Positions 12,301 to 24,379 of a stretch of DNA of 64,000 nt are shown here, piece by piece. The DNA lies in NCBI RefSeq assembly GCF_040954835.1, contig NC_090707.1, positions 21,036,570 to 21,100,569 of the forward strand, given 5' to 3'. The notes beneath the pieces were generated by a model. It made no database searches and was not told the DNA's origin. It saw only the letters and a list, made by a program, of their open reading frames with translations. A program made the position numbers and the translations under genes. Origin of the DNA: Lepisosteus oculatus. Taxonomy: Eukaryota; Chordata; Actinopteri; Semionotiformes; Lepisosteidae. Positions within the stretch are counted from its first letter, which is position 1; every line of letters starts with the position of its first letter.

Positions 12301-13657
12301 TTGTAAGTAAAATATCAGGCTATTTTGAGTGAAACTCAACAGTGAGATTACATTTTTTCATTAGTTAGCTTCTTATTCTTAATAATCTTAATCTTAAATT
12401 CAGTTTGACTTATTTATTTGAACATAATTTCTTTTATTGAGAAGGTTTTTACTCCTCAGGATATTCTGTTATCTGTTTTGTTTACATGTTTAAATTAATC
12501 TTATTTGTTGTGGTATTTGTGTAAAAAATCAAGGTAGCATGATGATCTTGTCTGTTTTTTAAGGGAAAAATGGTCCTACAGCTGTCAAAAGAACCTTCTG
12601 CTCGCTTGCTGAAGCATGTTGTACGCTGTTATCTCCGCCTTTCTGACAATCCCAGGTACGTCACAGGCTCCTTTCCTTACTGTTAGCTACCTCACTGTGC
12701 ATATTACACAATGTTATGTGGTCTACACTTAAAATCCCCCTAGGAGGAGCTGTTCACTGAAGAGAGTCTAGAACAATGCGGACTAAAAAATATGTAGTGG
12801 ACTTTCACTGACATTAAATGTAGAGCCTTATTAAATTCTCATGCATTAGTGGGTTGAAAATAAGTCTTTTCCCTTGAGGAATTCTGCTTTTCTTTTAACA
12901 GACTGTTATGCTAGTCCACAAGTGCTTGTATAGTTTTAGAACATGTTTAGTGCTTCTTTGTGAAATCCCTGTCATATTTTTTGTGTTTGTTATAATTATT
13001 GTAAGGATATGGGCCAATTGCATTTGTATATCACTTTCATATCATTCAAGGAATTATTTTGTGTTCTGTTCTGTTTAGGTTGATATTAAGTCATTAATTG
13101 TTTTGCAACAAATAGTAGAAGAGCAACCACAGCTGTTAATCGTGTGTTGCAGAAATCATATGTGTCAAATCGAGGGGAAGGGCTCTTAGACGCGTTTATT
13201 GCATGTCAGATCGCCATTCCAGATAAGCACCCTTAGATCAAGCCCTGGCAAAATTGAGGAAATATATTGATACTTATGTTTAGTACATGTATATATTTCA
13301 TGAAGATATTGCATTTTTATGATCGTTGTAACTATAAAAATGTCTTGAAATAATCCAAATATCCGTGCTAGGTAAAAGTGGAGGATATACTGGTTCCGTT
13401 GTAGTCCTATAGCTTTCCCAAGCCATTCCGTACTCCAATATTGTCATCAGCATAATTGTGACTTGCTTCTTTTTTTTTTGCTCTTCCTTCACAGAGCCCG
13501 AGAAGCCCTCCGCCAGTGCCTGCCTGACCAGCTCAAAGACACAACCTTTGCTCAGGTCTTAAAGGATGATACCACAACCAAGCGCTGGCTGGCTCAGCTG
13601 GTGAAGAATCTTCAAGAAGTCACAGACCCAAGGAATATTCCCCTACCTCCACAATAG
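6398..13657 (+). CDS. cnot9: CCR4-NOT transcription complex subunit 9 (RCD1/RQCD1)
   Basis: Complete gene of eight coding exons: 6398-6415, 9213-9392, 9965-10080, 10278-10387, 11671-11780, 12204-12302, 12564-12655 and 13495-13657. The joined frame is 888 nt, giving 295 residues; mammalian CNOT9 has 299. CNOT9 is the armadillo-repeat subunit of the cytoplasmic CCR4-NOT deadenylase. It binds the CNOT1 scaffold and recruits GW182/TNRC6 and other mRNA repressors. The RCD1 family is nearly invariant: '[20 protein letters not shown]', '[20 protein letters not shown]', '[20 protein letters not shown]', '[20 protein letters not shown]' and the C-terminal 'PLPPQ' are all present. The start is the ATG at 6398 in a six-codon first exon (MLATGA), joined in phase to '[13 protein letters not shown]'. 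An alternative ATG at 9207 precedes the exon 2 acceptor and would read through it, so I reject it. One difference is '[13 protein letters not shown]', where mammals have F for C. All donors are GT and all acceptors AG. Confidence 0.96.
6416..9212. other. CNOT9 intron 1
   Basis: AT-rich first intron of 2.8 kb with no recognisable transposon. A near-perfect inverted repeat lies at 8891-8946 and is described in the findings. Short open frames at 7725-7916 and 8208-8542 show no homology. Confidence 0.6.
10388..11670. other. CNOT9 intron 4
   Basis: Intron of 1.3 kb between the exon ending 'LTSLGVIG' and the one starting '[10 protein letters not shown]'. I see no recognisable repeat or extra exon. 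Confidence 0.6.
12656..13494. other. CNOT9 intron 7
   Basis: Intron of 0.8 kb ending in a strong polypyrimidine tract and acceptor at about 13470-13494. Nothing else is recognised. Confidence 0.6.
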
Positions 13658-16600
13658 CCCTCACCATCTTCTTGTGATGGGGATAATCCAACACAAAAAG
13701 GATGATCTGTATAGCCCTTATGAACATTAGACAAATGAAGAGCTTTGACAACTTATGGTCGTCATGTTCAAGTTGGTTCTTTGGAAACCTGTAGATGCTT
13801 CTTAGTATTCTTACTAAGATTGTTATAAACGGTGCTCTTAGACTTTTTACATTGTGCCAAGCTCTTGAGGCAATCACTTGTTTGAGCTTTGATTGACTGG
13901 TGATGTGACACTTCGTCTCCTTATTACTTTTCCTCACTATTGCATCTGTTTCCAGTGATGTTAGGATCTTCAAGTACAGTAGGTGTTGGATTGCTTCCTG
14001 AAAAGCATTTTGAGAATCCCAACTTCAGTGTCTCTTCAGAAAGAGCTAAGTGCAACACAGCAGATGGGTAATTAAGCTCCTGCTTCAAAATGCAATAACT
14101 GCTGTAAAAGGAACTATGGTAAACACTTTCACGGCTTATAAAAATGAACTCGATATCACATCCAAAGTTATTTTACCAACATTTCATAGTAGTAAAAAAC
14201 AAATGATTGTTTGATTTTGTTACAGTTTTAATTACTTCTCCTTGCAGTAATTTGTCCATAATTTGGTTTAGGTATTTGAAAACTGTTCTTGAATATTGTG
14301 CATCCTCAACATGTAGTTATTCCTTTGGGTTATTGTGTGTTTGACCATGCAGTTTATGCAAAAAAACTGCCAAACTTGACTTTTTGCATGTTTTTTTAAT
14401 GTGATGAAATACTTTCAAAACAGACTTTTAAATGACTTATTAATGTAGTATTTCATGTTGGATATCTGCACACTTCATCTAGTTGTTACTAAGAAAACAT
14501 CTGAAGTTGATTTTTGAGCACTTTGCACCATATTCAAAAATTTTCAAGTCGTTAAATACCTGTTTTTTCCTTAAGAATTAAAAATAAAACTAAATTGGTA
14601 TAATCAATCCAAATACTATTTTAAGAATTGCTGAATTTTTTTTGCTTTTATTTGCTGTACATGTTCTATGTATTAGGCCCTTAATCTCAACTTTGTACAT
14701 TTTAAGAAGTCCACATTCTATTTGAAAGTACGCCAGAGTGCGAGTTCTCATGTTTCTCCAAAGTTGGATTAATGCTAAAATCCAAAATAAGATTCACCAT
14801 TTTTTTACTGTTTTGACATGAGTTCTGTCATGTTGCATAATTGTAGATAAAGAAATGGATACAGGCTGATTAATTTTATCCCTGATATATTATAATTTGT
14901 ATATAGTTACATTTGTTTTTATATTATGATTACCTATGTCAGGGACTTACAAGTGCTTTTGCCACTGCACCATCATTATCCGTTATTTTCAAGTCAGGTG
15001 AAGACATTTCCTGTAGAAAGTTTTGTTTTACAGCAGTTGCTCTTGAACTGTAGTATTCACCTACCCATAATGCATATTACTGGGATTAGGAAACTGAGTT
15101 CCTAAAACTGTTATGAGTGAGAGAACTTCTGTAAGCATCCTGTATTCATTTACATATATTTGCAACACACCCCTTTCAAGTTTCTTTAAACTTGGATTGC
15201 ATTTCAGAGCTTTTTGTCTTAATTCAGAAAAGCAGAAAGAACAGCCAATGAAAATACGTGCGTTTCTTCCACAAATTGGTTAAATTTGTATTTGGTGATA
15301 TAGGACCGTATTAAAAAAGTAAATGATGAGTGTGAATGTGGCAATCCCCTGCCTCCACATGTTTGTACATAGCGTTGGTTTACCAAAAACCAAAGCAACC
15401 ATTTAAGTATTAACACCAGCCACCATTCCCTGTTGTTAATAGTATTATTTCTCATATACAATCCTAATTTTAAATTTACTGAAAGATGTGAAAAAAGGCT
15501 TTTATGTGGTTTATATCTATCCCAATGTTGAACTATTTTGCCTAGAACTGTTTATTCTAGTAGTTTGGCTGCACTGAAAGTTTCGAAATCTGTGTCTGCC
15601 TGTGGTGGATTTGGTTTAAAAACAAAGCAGCTGGTTAGAGCACCTTGATAAAATTATATTTTTTCTCTTAGAAAGTCAATTCCCTGTACCACAGTGCTAT
15701 ACAATAAGAGAGTAGATGTATGGCAACTACTATAAAACAAAGCATGTAACTAAACTAGCTAATTCTGTACCAGTAATACAACTATAACAGCCTAAAGAAA
15801 CTTCTTTAGTAGCTCAATAACAGCTCAATAACATTGTCAGTGGGTTCCAGGACATTATTACGTGCCATACCTGCTGTGGATCACTTTTTAACTTGATATA
15901 ATGTTAAGAACTAAATATAAGGGAACAGCGATTTTGGACTTTTTGATATTGAGCAGTGAAAGTCCAGAAGTATTTTTACTTTTATGTTTTTGCATTACCT
16001 ACTCAATGAAGTTCAGGTTAAAAAGTGATTTATTGAATTGTTTTCGTCTATGAACTGTTTTTGAATCAATCAGTGTGGTTCATATTCACTATATACATAT
16101 ACATCTGCTTGTGGTGGGAAAGGAGGAGAAATGAAAGTGTGCACGAACCGTTTGTCAGCATTTGTCCTTAATCTGTGTCATTGTGGTGGTCTCCCAGAAC
16201 ATCTAAGATTGAAACAATCTGGGTGTAGTTGTTCTCTTTAATCTTAACTACCCTGGCATACGTTTACCTTTCCTAGATATGGGCTTGATGGTCAAAATCA
16301 TACCTGCCATGTGGAGACCTTTGCAGTGTAGTATATGTTCAAGAAACATTGATATGTCACTGCATTATTTTTGAATATGTGAGGCATATATGCAACCATT
16401 CAAATAAGCAAAATTGAATGTAGAATGTGAAAATGTATTTGAGAGACTATTTGTAAATATATTCCTGAAAAATGTATCCATATACCTATTCAGCTTCCTT
16501 TTTCCTTTAACAATTCTGTCGTAACTCTTACTTCTTATTTTATGGTTAAGAATCATTGCAAATTACAGCACCACATTCTGATTCTAATTTATTGTTTGAT

Positions 16601-18030
16601 ATTTTAGAAATAATACTTTTTTCCCCATCCTAGACCAAAATCGTTTTTTTTGTAGGATTTCAAAAACCCACCAAAAATACCAAATTGATCATTTTTGATG
16701 AAGATATTCTGTAATTTTAAGCTTCTGCCACAAGATCTGTAGTGATTAACATAAAAGCACATGAGCTGTTTATTTGGTGGTATGGAATGTTCTTACTTTG
16801 GCTTAAATACCACTTGTACTGACTTTTATAGATACTGTAATTTGGATATTTTAGTGCACAAATAGCCATGTGCAATTAATTAATGTATAAAAGTAAAGTA
16901 AGACAATTTTGTGGTTTCCCACACCTTCGTTCTGCTTTCTTTAGTGAAAGATAAGATGGTCTCTACTGACTGTAATGGCCCTCCCATATAAATGCTGTAA
17001 CAGTCATGCAGCAGTTCCTCAGTATTAAAGTTTTTTTTTGTACATAGTACTTTCACCTGCGTAATTTAGTACTGCAACAGCTGAATTTCACAAGATGTCT
17101 TGCAGTGCTAGCATTTCACTGTTTTTAAAGAGGATGTTGATTGTGCTTAAAATGCTGTTTTGACTTTTAAGTTCTTTCAGCCTAGGTTTTGTCCCCTAAC
17201 AGGTAGCCAGATGTGTAGTTGCAAGCAAAGGCTGTACTGCATCTGTAAAAACATAAATTTTGAGATGAGGTTTTGCATTAATTTGGAGGACTAGAGAAAA
17301 CATGTTTAGCATAAAATGAAGTTAAACATCATGTGCTAGTTTCACTGACCAATATTAGCCATACTCTTAGATCTGTTCAAATGCAATAACATTGGGCAGT
17401 CCAGGACCAGTGCTACCTGTGTCTGTGAAACCAGAGTGGTAAGTTAAGTGTTTTGGTATTATTTGCTCAGAATGGAATGAGAAGCTATTAAATCTAACCT
17501 CAAAAATGAATGTGCAGTGCTTCTGTCTTTATATAAGACCGCATTCACATTGGAAGAAGAAACACTGAAAGAAGAAACGACTCATGAATTAGTCCTTTAG
17601 GAAGAGATGGCTCTTGTGAATAAAGCAAAAGTATTGTCCCAGCATTCCCAAGCAAAAATATTTCCCTAAGCTGTTGTGGTGAGTTTTGGGACTGTCTGTT
17701 GAACCATATTGATTTATGTTTAATTTCTTTATACTTTGCCTATTGTGTTTTGGTGCACTTGAAGCATTTGGAATATGTTGGTAAATGTAAGAGAGGGTAA
17801 AAGATGTTGGTACATTGGAAGAGACTAGCACTGGGCTGATACTCTTCTTAAAGACACGAACCCTTTGAATGGAAAGCCTGAAAACTTCAGTTTGGTTTAG
17901 AACTTTCAATTGATGTTTACACAAAGAAACGAATTTCATATGTACAAAATTATTTTCTTTATCTCTTGGGTTTGACAAGCAAAGTGAAATACCTGCTGTT
18001 GTTTAAATCTAAAAAATAAAATGTTTTTTT
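13658..18030 (+). other. cnot9: Probable long 3' UTR of CNOT9 and downstream flank
   Basis: AT-rich sequence after the CNOT9 stop with no repeats and no spliced coding signal. Candidate AATAAA poly(A) signals include 14583-14588 and 18015-18020; the latter is just before the first SINE. Mammalian CNOT9 has a long 3' UTR, so much of this may be transcribed, but the real end is unknown. Open frames here (15219-15461, 17589-17978) have no recognised homology. Confidence 0.45.
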
Positions 18031-18177
18031 TTGACAGAATACTCTTGATTATTTTGCTTCTTGTCATTAGGTTTTGTGTTACTTTGGCACAGTTTTCTAG
18101 AAATGTACCTTTTTTTTAAAGTGACACCTTTACATACAACATTTATTCTTACAAGGGTTTCATACAATTTGATCTCC

Positions 18178-18491
18178 GTTGATCCATTTTCTAAGTGTGT
18201 TGTCTGATAAAGGTCACAGGGGAGCTGGAGCCAGTCCAGGACAGGACACCAGTCCATCGCAAGACACACAGATGATGCACACACTTACACCAGGGTCAGT
18301 TTTAACCATTGGTATCCAATTAACCTACCAGTATGTCTTTGGAGTATTGGAGGAAATTGGAGCACCTAGGTAAAGCCACGTGAACATGGGTGAACATAGA
18401 AACACTGTGCCAATAGTGCCCCAGAAATTATACTCAGGACCTCAGTGCTGCAAAGCAGCAATGCAAACCACTATGCCACCACACCACCCAG
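18178..18491 (-). repeat. tRNA-headed SINE-like repeat, inverted
   Basis: Read on the minus strand it begins with a 'tggtggcatagtggtttgc' head and continues through the family body: 'cagtccaaagacatactgg'-type, 'attggcttctggg'-type, 'ccctgcgatggactggtgtcc'-type and 'aagtggttagaaaatggatg'-type blocks. On the plus strand the visible equivalents are 'ggacaccagtccatcgcaag' and 'ccagtatgtctttgga'. The head resembles a pol III A box. The same family occurs many times in this window. Confidence 0.8.
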
Positions 18492-18580
18492 AACTTTCTA
18501 GAGTTTAATTTTTTTAAGAGCAACAAGGAAGGTGCTACACAGTCACTTGGGTTGAATAGAAACATAATATAACATTTGCC

Positions 18581-19082
18581 AGCAACCGTATCACCCTGCA
18601 ACTCACAACTAGCAGCCCACTGAAGCTAAGCAGGTGTGAGCCTGGTCAGTACCTAGATGGGAGACCTCTTGGGAAAAACTAAGGTTGCTGCTGTTAGTGG
18701 GGCCAGCAGGGGGCGCTCACCCTGTGGTCTATGTGGGTCCTAATGCCCCAGTATAGTGACGGGGACACTATACTATAAACAGGCGCCGTCCTTCGGATGA
18801 GAAGTAAAACCGAAGTCCTGACTCTCAGTGGTCATTAAAAATCCCAGGGCGTTTCTTGTAAATAGTGTCCTGGGCAAAATTTCCCATTGGCCCTTACCAA
18901 TCGTGGCCTCCTAATAAACCCCATCTATGAATTGGCTTCATTACTCTCCTCTCCTCCCCACTGAGTACCAGGTGGATGCTGCACATTGGTGGTGGTGGTG
19001 GAAGGAAGTCCTCATTACCTGTGCTTTGAGTGGAGTGTCCAGAAAAGCACTATGTAAGTGTAAGCAATTATGATTATTATTA
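18581..19082 (+). repeat. 5S rRNA-derived SINE with a probable Deu-type central domain
   Basis: The head (18590-18695) is recognisably 5S rRNA: 'gaagctaagcaggtgtgagc', 'ctggtcagtacctagatggg' and 'agacctcttggg' keep the internal pol III promoter region in order. It is followed by a conserved body ('caggcgccgtccttcggatg', 'cattaaaaatcccagggcg', 'tcctaataaaccccatctat', 'aggtggatgctgcacattgg') and a tail 'agaaaagcactatgtaagtg' with ATT repeats. 5S-headed SINEs (SINE3/AmnSINE-like) with a shared central domain are known in fish and other vertebrates; the Deu label is from memory. Confidence 0.8.
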
Positions 19083-19149
19083 TGTTTTAGATTTATCTGA
19101 TTTATTTCTTGTGTAAAAAGTGCAGATTTCATTTATTTAAGGATAATTT

Positions 19150-19199
19150 ATTATTTCCAGAAAAGCGCTATATAAGTGTAAGCAATTATTATTATTATT
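19150..19199 (+). repeat. Second copy of the 5S-SINE tail
   Basis: The tail motif 'agaaaagcgctatataagtg' followed by 'taagcaatt(att)n' repeats the end of the adjacent element about 115 bp further on. It is either a second, severely 5'-truncated insertion or a local duplication of the tail. Confidence 0.7.
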
Positions 19200-20030
19200 T
19201 CTCTACCCCTTTCCAAGTTTCCAACCAAGGACTGCTAACAACATGGACAGTCAGGTATGTTTTGCAAAGGAAATTTAAGTGAATCATTTGATGGTGAGGA
19301 TTTTTGGACACCAAATTTATGTTGTTCCAAATGTGGTCACAGGAAATGTATTCACCTGTAACATTCCGCTTCATTTTCCAAACAGTACCACCTGCTAAAG
19401 GTTTGTATGAAGTCTAAGGGAAGCACAGAGGAAGCCAATCCCCTTGTTTTGCCCTGTCTGAAGTGCAGCAGATTACACATTGTTTAGACAGCCTAACCTC
19501 CCAAGCATACTGCAGGCCTACTGTACACTGCACATCCTGCACTTCACTGTAAGTAAACACATAAAATGAGCCAGGTAAGGTGTTTTGAGCTTGCAAGTCC
19601 TGAAATAAGCCCATAAGAATATCTTCTCATTAAGATCAAAAGTGAATTATTTTGTAACTCCATAGCACAGCAAAGAAAGGGTAGCATCAGGACTTTTTAG
19701 TATTTTTTGCAGAAAGAAACACTCCAAATTAAAATGCAGCCATAATTTTATATTCATCCTGCATTCATTTTGTTCCAGTGAATTCAATAGAAAGAAAATT
19801 ATCAGTTTTGTGAAATCTACACTTAAGTGATAAAAGCAAGCTCTAAATATTGTATTATTGGTAAAGACCTACAGTAATTCCTTTATCCTCTTTTGTTAGG
19901 TTCTCAAATAAATTTAAGTTATATTCCCTCCTAATTTCATTAAATGGTTCATGAACTCAATAGTGGTTTGTACTATACTCATATTCTTTTGAATCCCAAG
20001 CCCTTAACAAGAATACACAGTACATAAAAA
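19200..20030. other. Intergenic, no recognised element
   Basis: Sequence between a SINE tail and a LINE 3' end. I see no gene or repeat that I can name. Confidence 0.5.
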
Positions 20031-21002
20031 ATGTTTTATTGTATAAGAGATTTTATTGTCCCTTGGGGAATTTTTTCATGGACATACAACACTTCTGTAC
20101 ATTTAAATAGAATGCAACCAAAAAAAAGAAGAAGTAAAGAAAAACATTGCACATTATTCTATTACAAAAGAAAAGAAAAAAATTGCACATTTCTCTATTG
20201 CACTATATGTATAACACATAACAATATGCAACATTTATAACACATCACAAAACATATTGCACTCAAGTGGGTTGTAAAAGTAAAAAAAAAATGTATCCTT
20301 GACATTTGCGTTGACAGCTTTAATGGATAGTGGAACCAAGGAATGTTTGTATCTGTTTGACTTACATTTGGGAACCCTAAAATGTTTGCCAGAAGAAAGA
20401 AGTTGATATTCAGAGTTGAGGATGTGGGAAGGATCTGATATAATTTTTCCTGCCTGTTTGATTAGGGATTTTTCAAAGATTGTCTGCAGGGAGGGGTGCC
20501 GTTTCACTCCCATGACCTTCGAAGCTGTCTGGTTGAGGCAGGTAATTTGCGATTTTAAATGAACTGATAGATTACCAAACCACACTGTAATACCATATCC
20601 GATAATGCTCTCGATTACAGCATGGTAAAAGAGTAGCATTACTTCCTGTCGAACCCCAAACACTCTTAGTCTTCACTATAAATATAATATAACACTCACA
20701 ACATGAGTAGTCCAGCACAGGTTACTGTCTATGTGTGCACCTAAGTACTTATATGAATCAACCTGAGTGACACATTCATTGTGGATTACTACATGTGAGT
20801 GATCACCAACTGCTCTGGGATCAAACACTATTTCTTTTGTTTTTTTTTTAACATTCAGAATTAGGCTATAGTTGTCATACCTTTGCACAAACCTTTCTGA
20901 CATGTATACAGATGAGCTGCTACCTCTATGCATTAAGCCAAGCAAAAAACTTTTACTGGCAGATAAATTACTCTGAAATTTAATTGATCTTTTCGCAGAC
21001 AT
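20031..21002 (-). mobile_element. 5'-truncated LINE (L2/Rex-like) reverse transcriptase fragment
   Basis: Two adjacent minus-strand frames, 21002-20676 and 20663-20235, encode the C-terminal part of a non-LTR retrotransposon reverse transcriptase. 'VDSYKYLGAHIDSNLCW' is the last conserved RT block, and 'FYHAVIESIIGYGITVWFGN' plus 'LLSSGKHFRVPK' are typical of the region after it. The two parts are in different frames, so at least one indel has occurred. The RT catalytic YADD block lies upstream and is missing. The segment 20031-20240 resembles the 3' UTR, with 'ttttattgtcccttggggaa', the reverse of a common fish L2-type end. The element is dead. Confidence 0.8.
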
Positions 21003-21282
21003 AAATTAATGCAGAGATGTGTGGTGGTCCCTGGCAATTGATTCAGCGTACTTAAGCAGAAAGCAAATGCAAGTTCAGTTCAAGCCCTTCCATTCCTGAC
21101 AAGACCAAAATCAATCAGCGCTGCTTGTATGTGGTTTAAACTGATCAATGCTCTTATGTGGAAGAGAAACTGCCAGGAAGCTTCTGTGCTTTCAGGCTTG
21201 GATTGGAAACAGCACACAACTGAGTAATCGGAAAATGCAGCTAATATACATATCAGAAAGTGAATATATACAGAGTGAACTA

Positions 21283-21600
21283 GAGCAGGGGCTCCCAGTT
21301 CTGCTCCTGGAGGTGAACACACATGCTGGTTTTATTTAAGGCCTCATGTAAGCCTGAACTGAATTCAAAAGGTACTTGATTGGAATATGTACAATTTTAT
21401 TTCTGTTGGAAAGGGAATGTGTGAAGGGCAATAATTTAAAGGCAACCTCCAACATGTTTACCAGCTGAAAAGCTATCAAAAAGGTCAAACGAATCCCATT
21501 TGTAAGCCAATGAAGGATTCAGCTGAGAACCTGGCTAGAACAAAACCCAACAGGTGTTGGGTCTTCTCCTTCACATCAACTAAATCAACAGGTCAGTTTG
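21283..21600. repeat. Possible dispersed repeat fragment
   Basis: The phrase 'gggctcccagttctgctcct-ggaggtg' resembles a widespread fish repeat opening of the type 'ggttcccaactctggtcctgg'. A similar opening occurs at 41985-42010 ('ggggttccaatcctggtcca'). Downstream sequence does not align obviously between them, so boundaries are uncertain. Confidence 0.35.
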
Positions 21601-21713
21601 CAGGGTTTGCTGGCATTGAGCCTGTTCGGTTTTAGCATTATAGTTATGACACAAAAACGATCATTTGACCAAATATGTATACATTGTAATACATCAAAAT
21701 GTAACATTATCAG

Positions 21714-21990
21714 GGTGGCACGGTGGTGCAATGGTTGGCATTGTTGCCTTCAAGCACTGAGGCCCTGGCGTGCTAACTGCCTGATTCTCCCAGTGTTCGC
21801 ACGGGTTTCCTCCTGGTGTTTCAGTTTCCTCCCACGGTGCAAAAACATACTGGAAGGTCAATTGGTTTCTGGGAAAATTGGTCCAAGGCTAAGTGTGCGT
21901 GTCTGTGTTTGTGTTTGAGTGTGCGCTGCACGTATCCAGCATTCCCCGTGACCCCGTATTGGATAACAAGGTTAGGAAACAGATGGATGT
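21714..21990 (+). repeat. tRNA-headed SINE-like repeat
   Basis: Starts with 'ggtggcacggtggtgcaatg', which fits a pol III A-box-like head. It continues with 'tttcctcccacggtgc-aaaaacatactgg', 'caattggtttctgggaaaat' and 'aggttaggaaacagatggat'. It is the same family as the copies near 24.4, 32.5, 33.8 and 40.5 kb. Confidence 0.8.
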
Positions 21991-22539
21991 AATGTTATTG
22001 GAGTAAGGGGTGAAAGCATTGGCAAGGCAGCGTACAGTAGTTTGCGTAGAAATCACTTGAAAGGAAAATCAGTACTCCCCGAAAGCTCTTTGAGAATCAC
22101 AACTGGCTATTCCTGGCTTAATCAAACCAATTAACTCAGCATATTGATCAAATATCACATATATTCCATGTCTTTAGTATTTGATGTTTCAAGGGTAACC
22201 TATGAAAGCTGCTTAATTGTGCCTCTCTAAGATAATTGGTAACTCCTAAGATCTCCCTATTAAAACACAGTTCACATTATCTCAAATTTTTGTAGAATAA
22301 CATTGCAAATAACTTTTATAACTGGCTCAATATATGAATTGTAATTTGCAGAATCATAACAGATAGTAGACAATCAATGATGATGGCCAATAATTGAGTG
22401 AACCATTTTGTTTGAATTGCTCTGACCTGTAATTTTCCTTATTTAATAAACCATAAATAAATATTATGGAGGTTTTTGTTTTGAAACATTCACTCTTGTA
22501 TTTAATGGAAAGCAGGTTCTTTCAGTTTATTCAAAACCA

Positions 22540-22925
22540 AGGACGCAAAATAAATCAGGACTGCAGTCTTGTCTATCAAGTGGGCCTGCGGAAATGTTTC
22601 ATGATGGAGGCGCTCCAAGCTGGGTCTATGTAAATGAGGAGACTGAGAGATCCTGGCCTCAGCCAAGGTCTCTCCAGTTGAAAGCTGAGCTGGAAAGCTG
22701 AGCCATAGCCTTACATTATTAACACAGAGAAACCTGAGGAGAGTACAGAGGGGAAAACTCCAAAAAAGAAAAAAAATAATTAAATAAAACAGATGCGAAT
22801 CCCCCCTCATTTTAGGTGCTTTGCTTTCTTCTAACAGAATGTGAGCATTGAGAGCGAGTGAGGCAGGGCTCTCGGCCAAACTAATGGGCCTTTTTAATTA
22901 GATTAATGCTTTCATTTTCATCTCC
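22540..22925. other. Repeat-poor intergenic block with homeodomain-type motif
   Basis: This block lacks the repeats that fill its surroundings. It ends with 'tttttaattagattaatg', a cluster of TAAT cores of the kind found in conserved developmental enhancers. A minus-strand frame of 125 codons (22502-22879) crosses it but has no recognisable domain. I list it only as a candidate conserved non-coding element. Confidence 0.25.
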
Positions 22926-23400
22926 CTCTCTGTTTTTTCTTTATATTGCACAAGCTAGTTAACTGGACTGATAAATGTTTCATTGCAACAGCTTAGTAAT
23001 TTAAGAAGGTACTGTCAGAAAGTGCACAGAGGCATTCAGTACTGTACTATGGTCTGGTAGCAGTACTATGGTTCAGAGGGACTAAACTGGAGGGAGGCCA
23101 GAATAATGAAACAGAAGGAGTTACATTCTAAACTCCCTTACTTGCACCAGATTGGTCAATACAGAACTGAATGAAAGTTGCAGGATTTTTTTTCTGTCCT
23201 CTACAATCCTAACACATACCACAGTGGGTGTTAGTGTGCATTTGAAAAATACAGTAACCGGAATATCCCAAAATCCATTAATGATCTGCATTACCTCATT
23301 TGTAAATAAAATCAATTTATATTTTACCATCTCTACTGACAAAGGCAGTGTCACCGAGATTAATATGTTGTTGCTAATCTTCACCTCTTTTCTCATGTGC

Positions 23401-23562
23401 ACTCAGACAGATATCTATCTCAGCTGCAAGACATTGGCTCTACATCTCCTTCTCTTTCTCAGAACTGAATTATGGATGCATACTCAGACAGATATCTATC
23501 TCAGCTGCAAAACATTGACTGTATATCTCCTTCTCTTTCTTAGAACTGAATTATGGAGGCAT
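23401..23562 (+). repeat. 81-bp tandem duplication (two copies)
   Basis: The unit beginning 'actcagacagatatctatct' at 23401 is repeated at 23482 with only a few substitutions and no length change. The period is 81 bp. A plus-strand open frame (23152-23646) therefore contains a 27-residue repeat, but nothing else suggests that the frame is a gene. Confidence 0.9.
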
Positions 23563-24379
23563 ACTGTGCAGAATCCAGAAAATTACATTTACTGTAAATG
23601 TACAGTAGTTACAGCAATGTTTTTTTTCAATATGCAGTTGGATTAAAAGAACATGCCTAATTACCATAATGGAATTGTAAGCTACAGCACAAAGTGAACT
23701 CTAAACTTCAAAATACCTTAACAATCTTTAGTTTTACAAAACAGGAAAATATACTGAAGTTATGCACTAGTCTGGATATACCTGCATCTCAAAAAGTTTG
23801 TATTTGTAACGTGTTCTTTTAAAACAACATGCAGTTTGGAACACTTCCACCTGAAATCCTGTGCTTTTCTGTGAATCAGCAAGTCATTCAGAAAAAAAAA
23901 ATCTTTTGAATTGCATTTCACTTTCTGGATGCTTAGCATTTGAATTGTCTCAGAATTTGTTATTGGGATGATATATGTATTCAAGTACAATAGTGCTAAT
24001 CGCGAAAATCTTTTTCTTCTTTTGTTTGCCATCTGATGAAACATGTTTGAAACACCAGATAGTCAAGATAATCTATTGCATTTTTTTAGTGTGTATGCAC
24101 ATTAAAAGATCCTTTCCCAAAAAAAGCCAGGTATTGCTTGTAAGCTCCGCGGCCTTTAGTAATAAGATGTATAACAAATATTGATTATAATCCTTTACAA
24201 TATACTCATTGTGGATAGACAATTCCTCAAATTAATTTCTCAAATATGCATAATTTGTGACATATTAACAAGTAAATGTCATATTCTTCAACGACATATG
24301 TAATCTGTAGAATGGAAACAGATTTGCATATCAATTAAGAAATTAATAGCAGGGAGGAAAATAATGAAAATTTTAAGTG

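Noticed and set aside
18590..18695. Functional 5S rRNA gene
   Set aside because: Substitutions are numerous and the sequence continues into a SINE body, so it is a SINE head.
22502..22879. 125-codon minus-strand frame
   Set aside because: No recognisable domain, no splice context; listed only as part of a candidate non-coding element.
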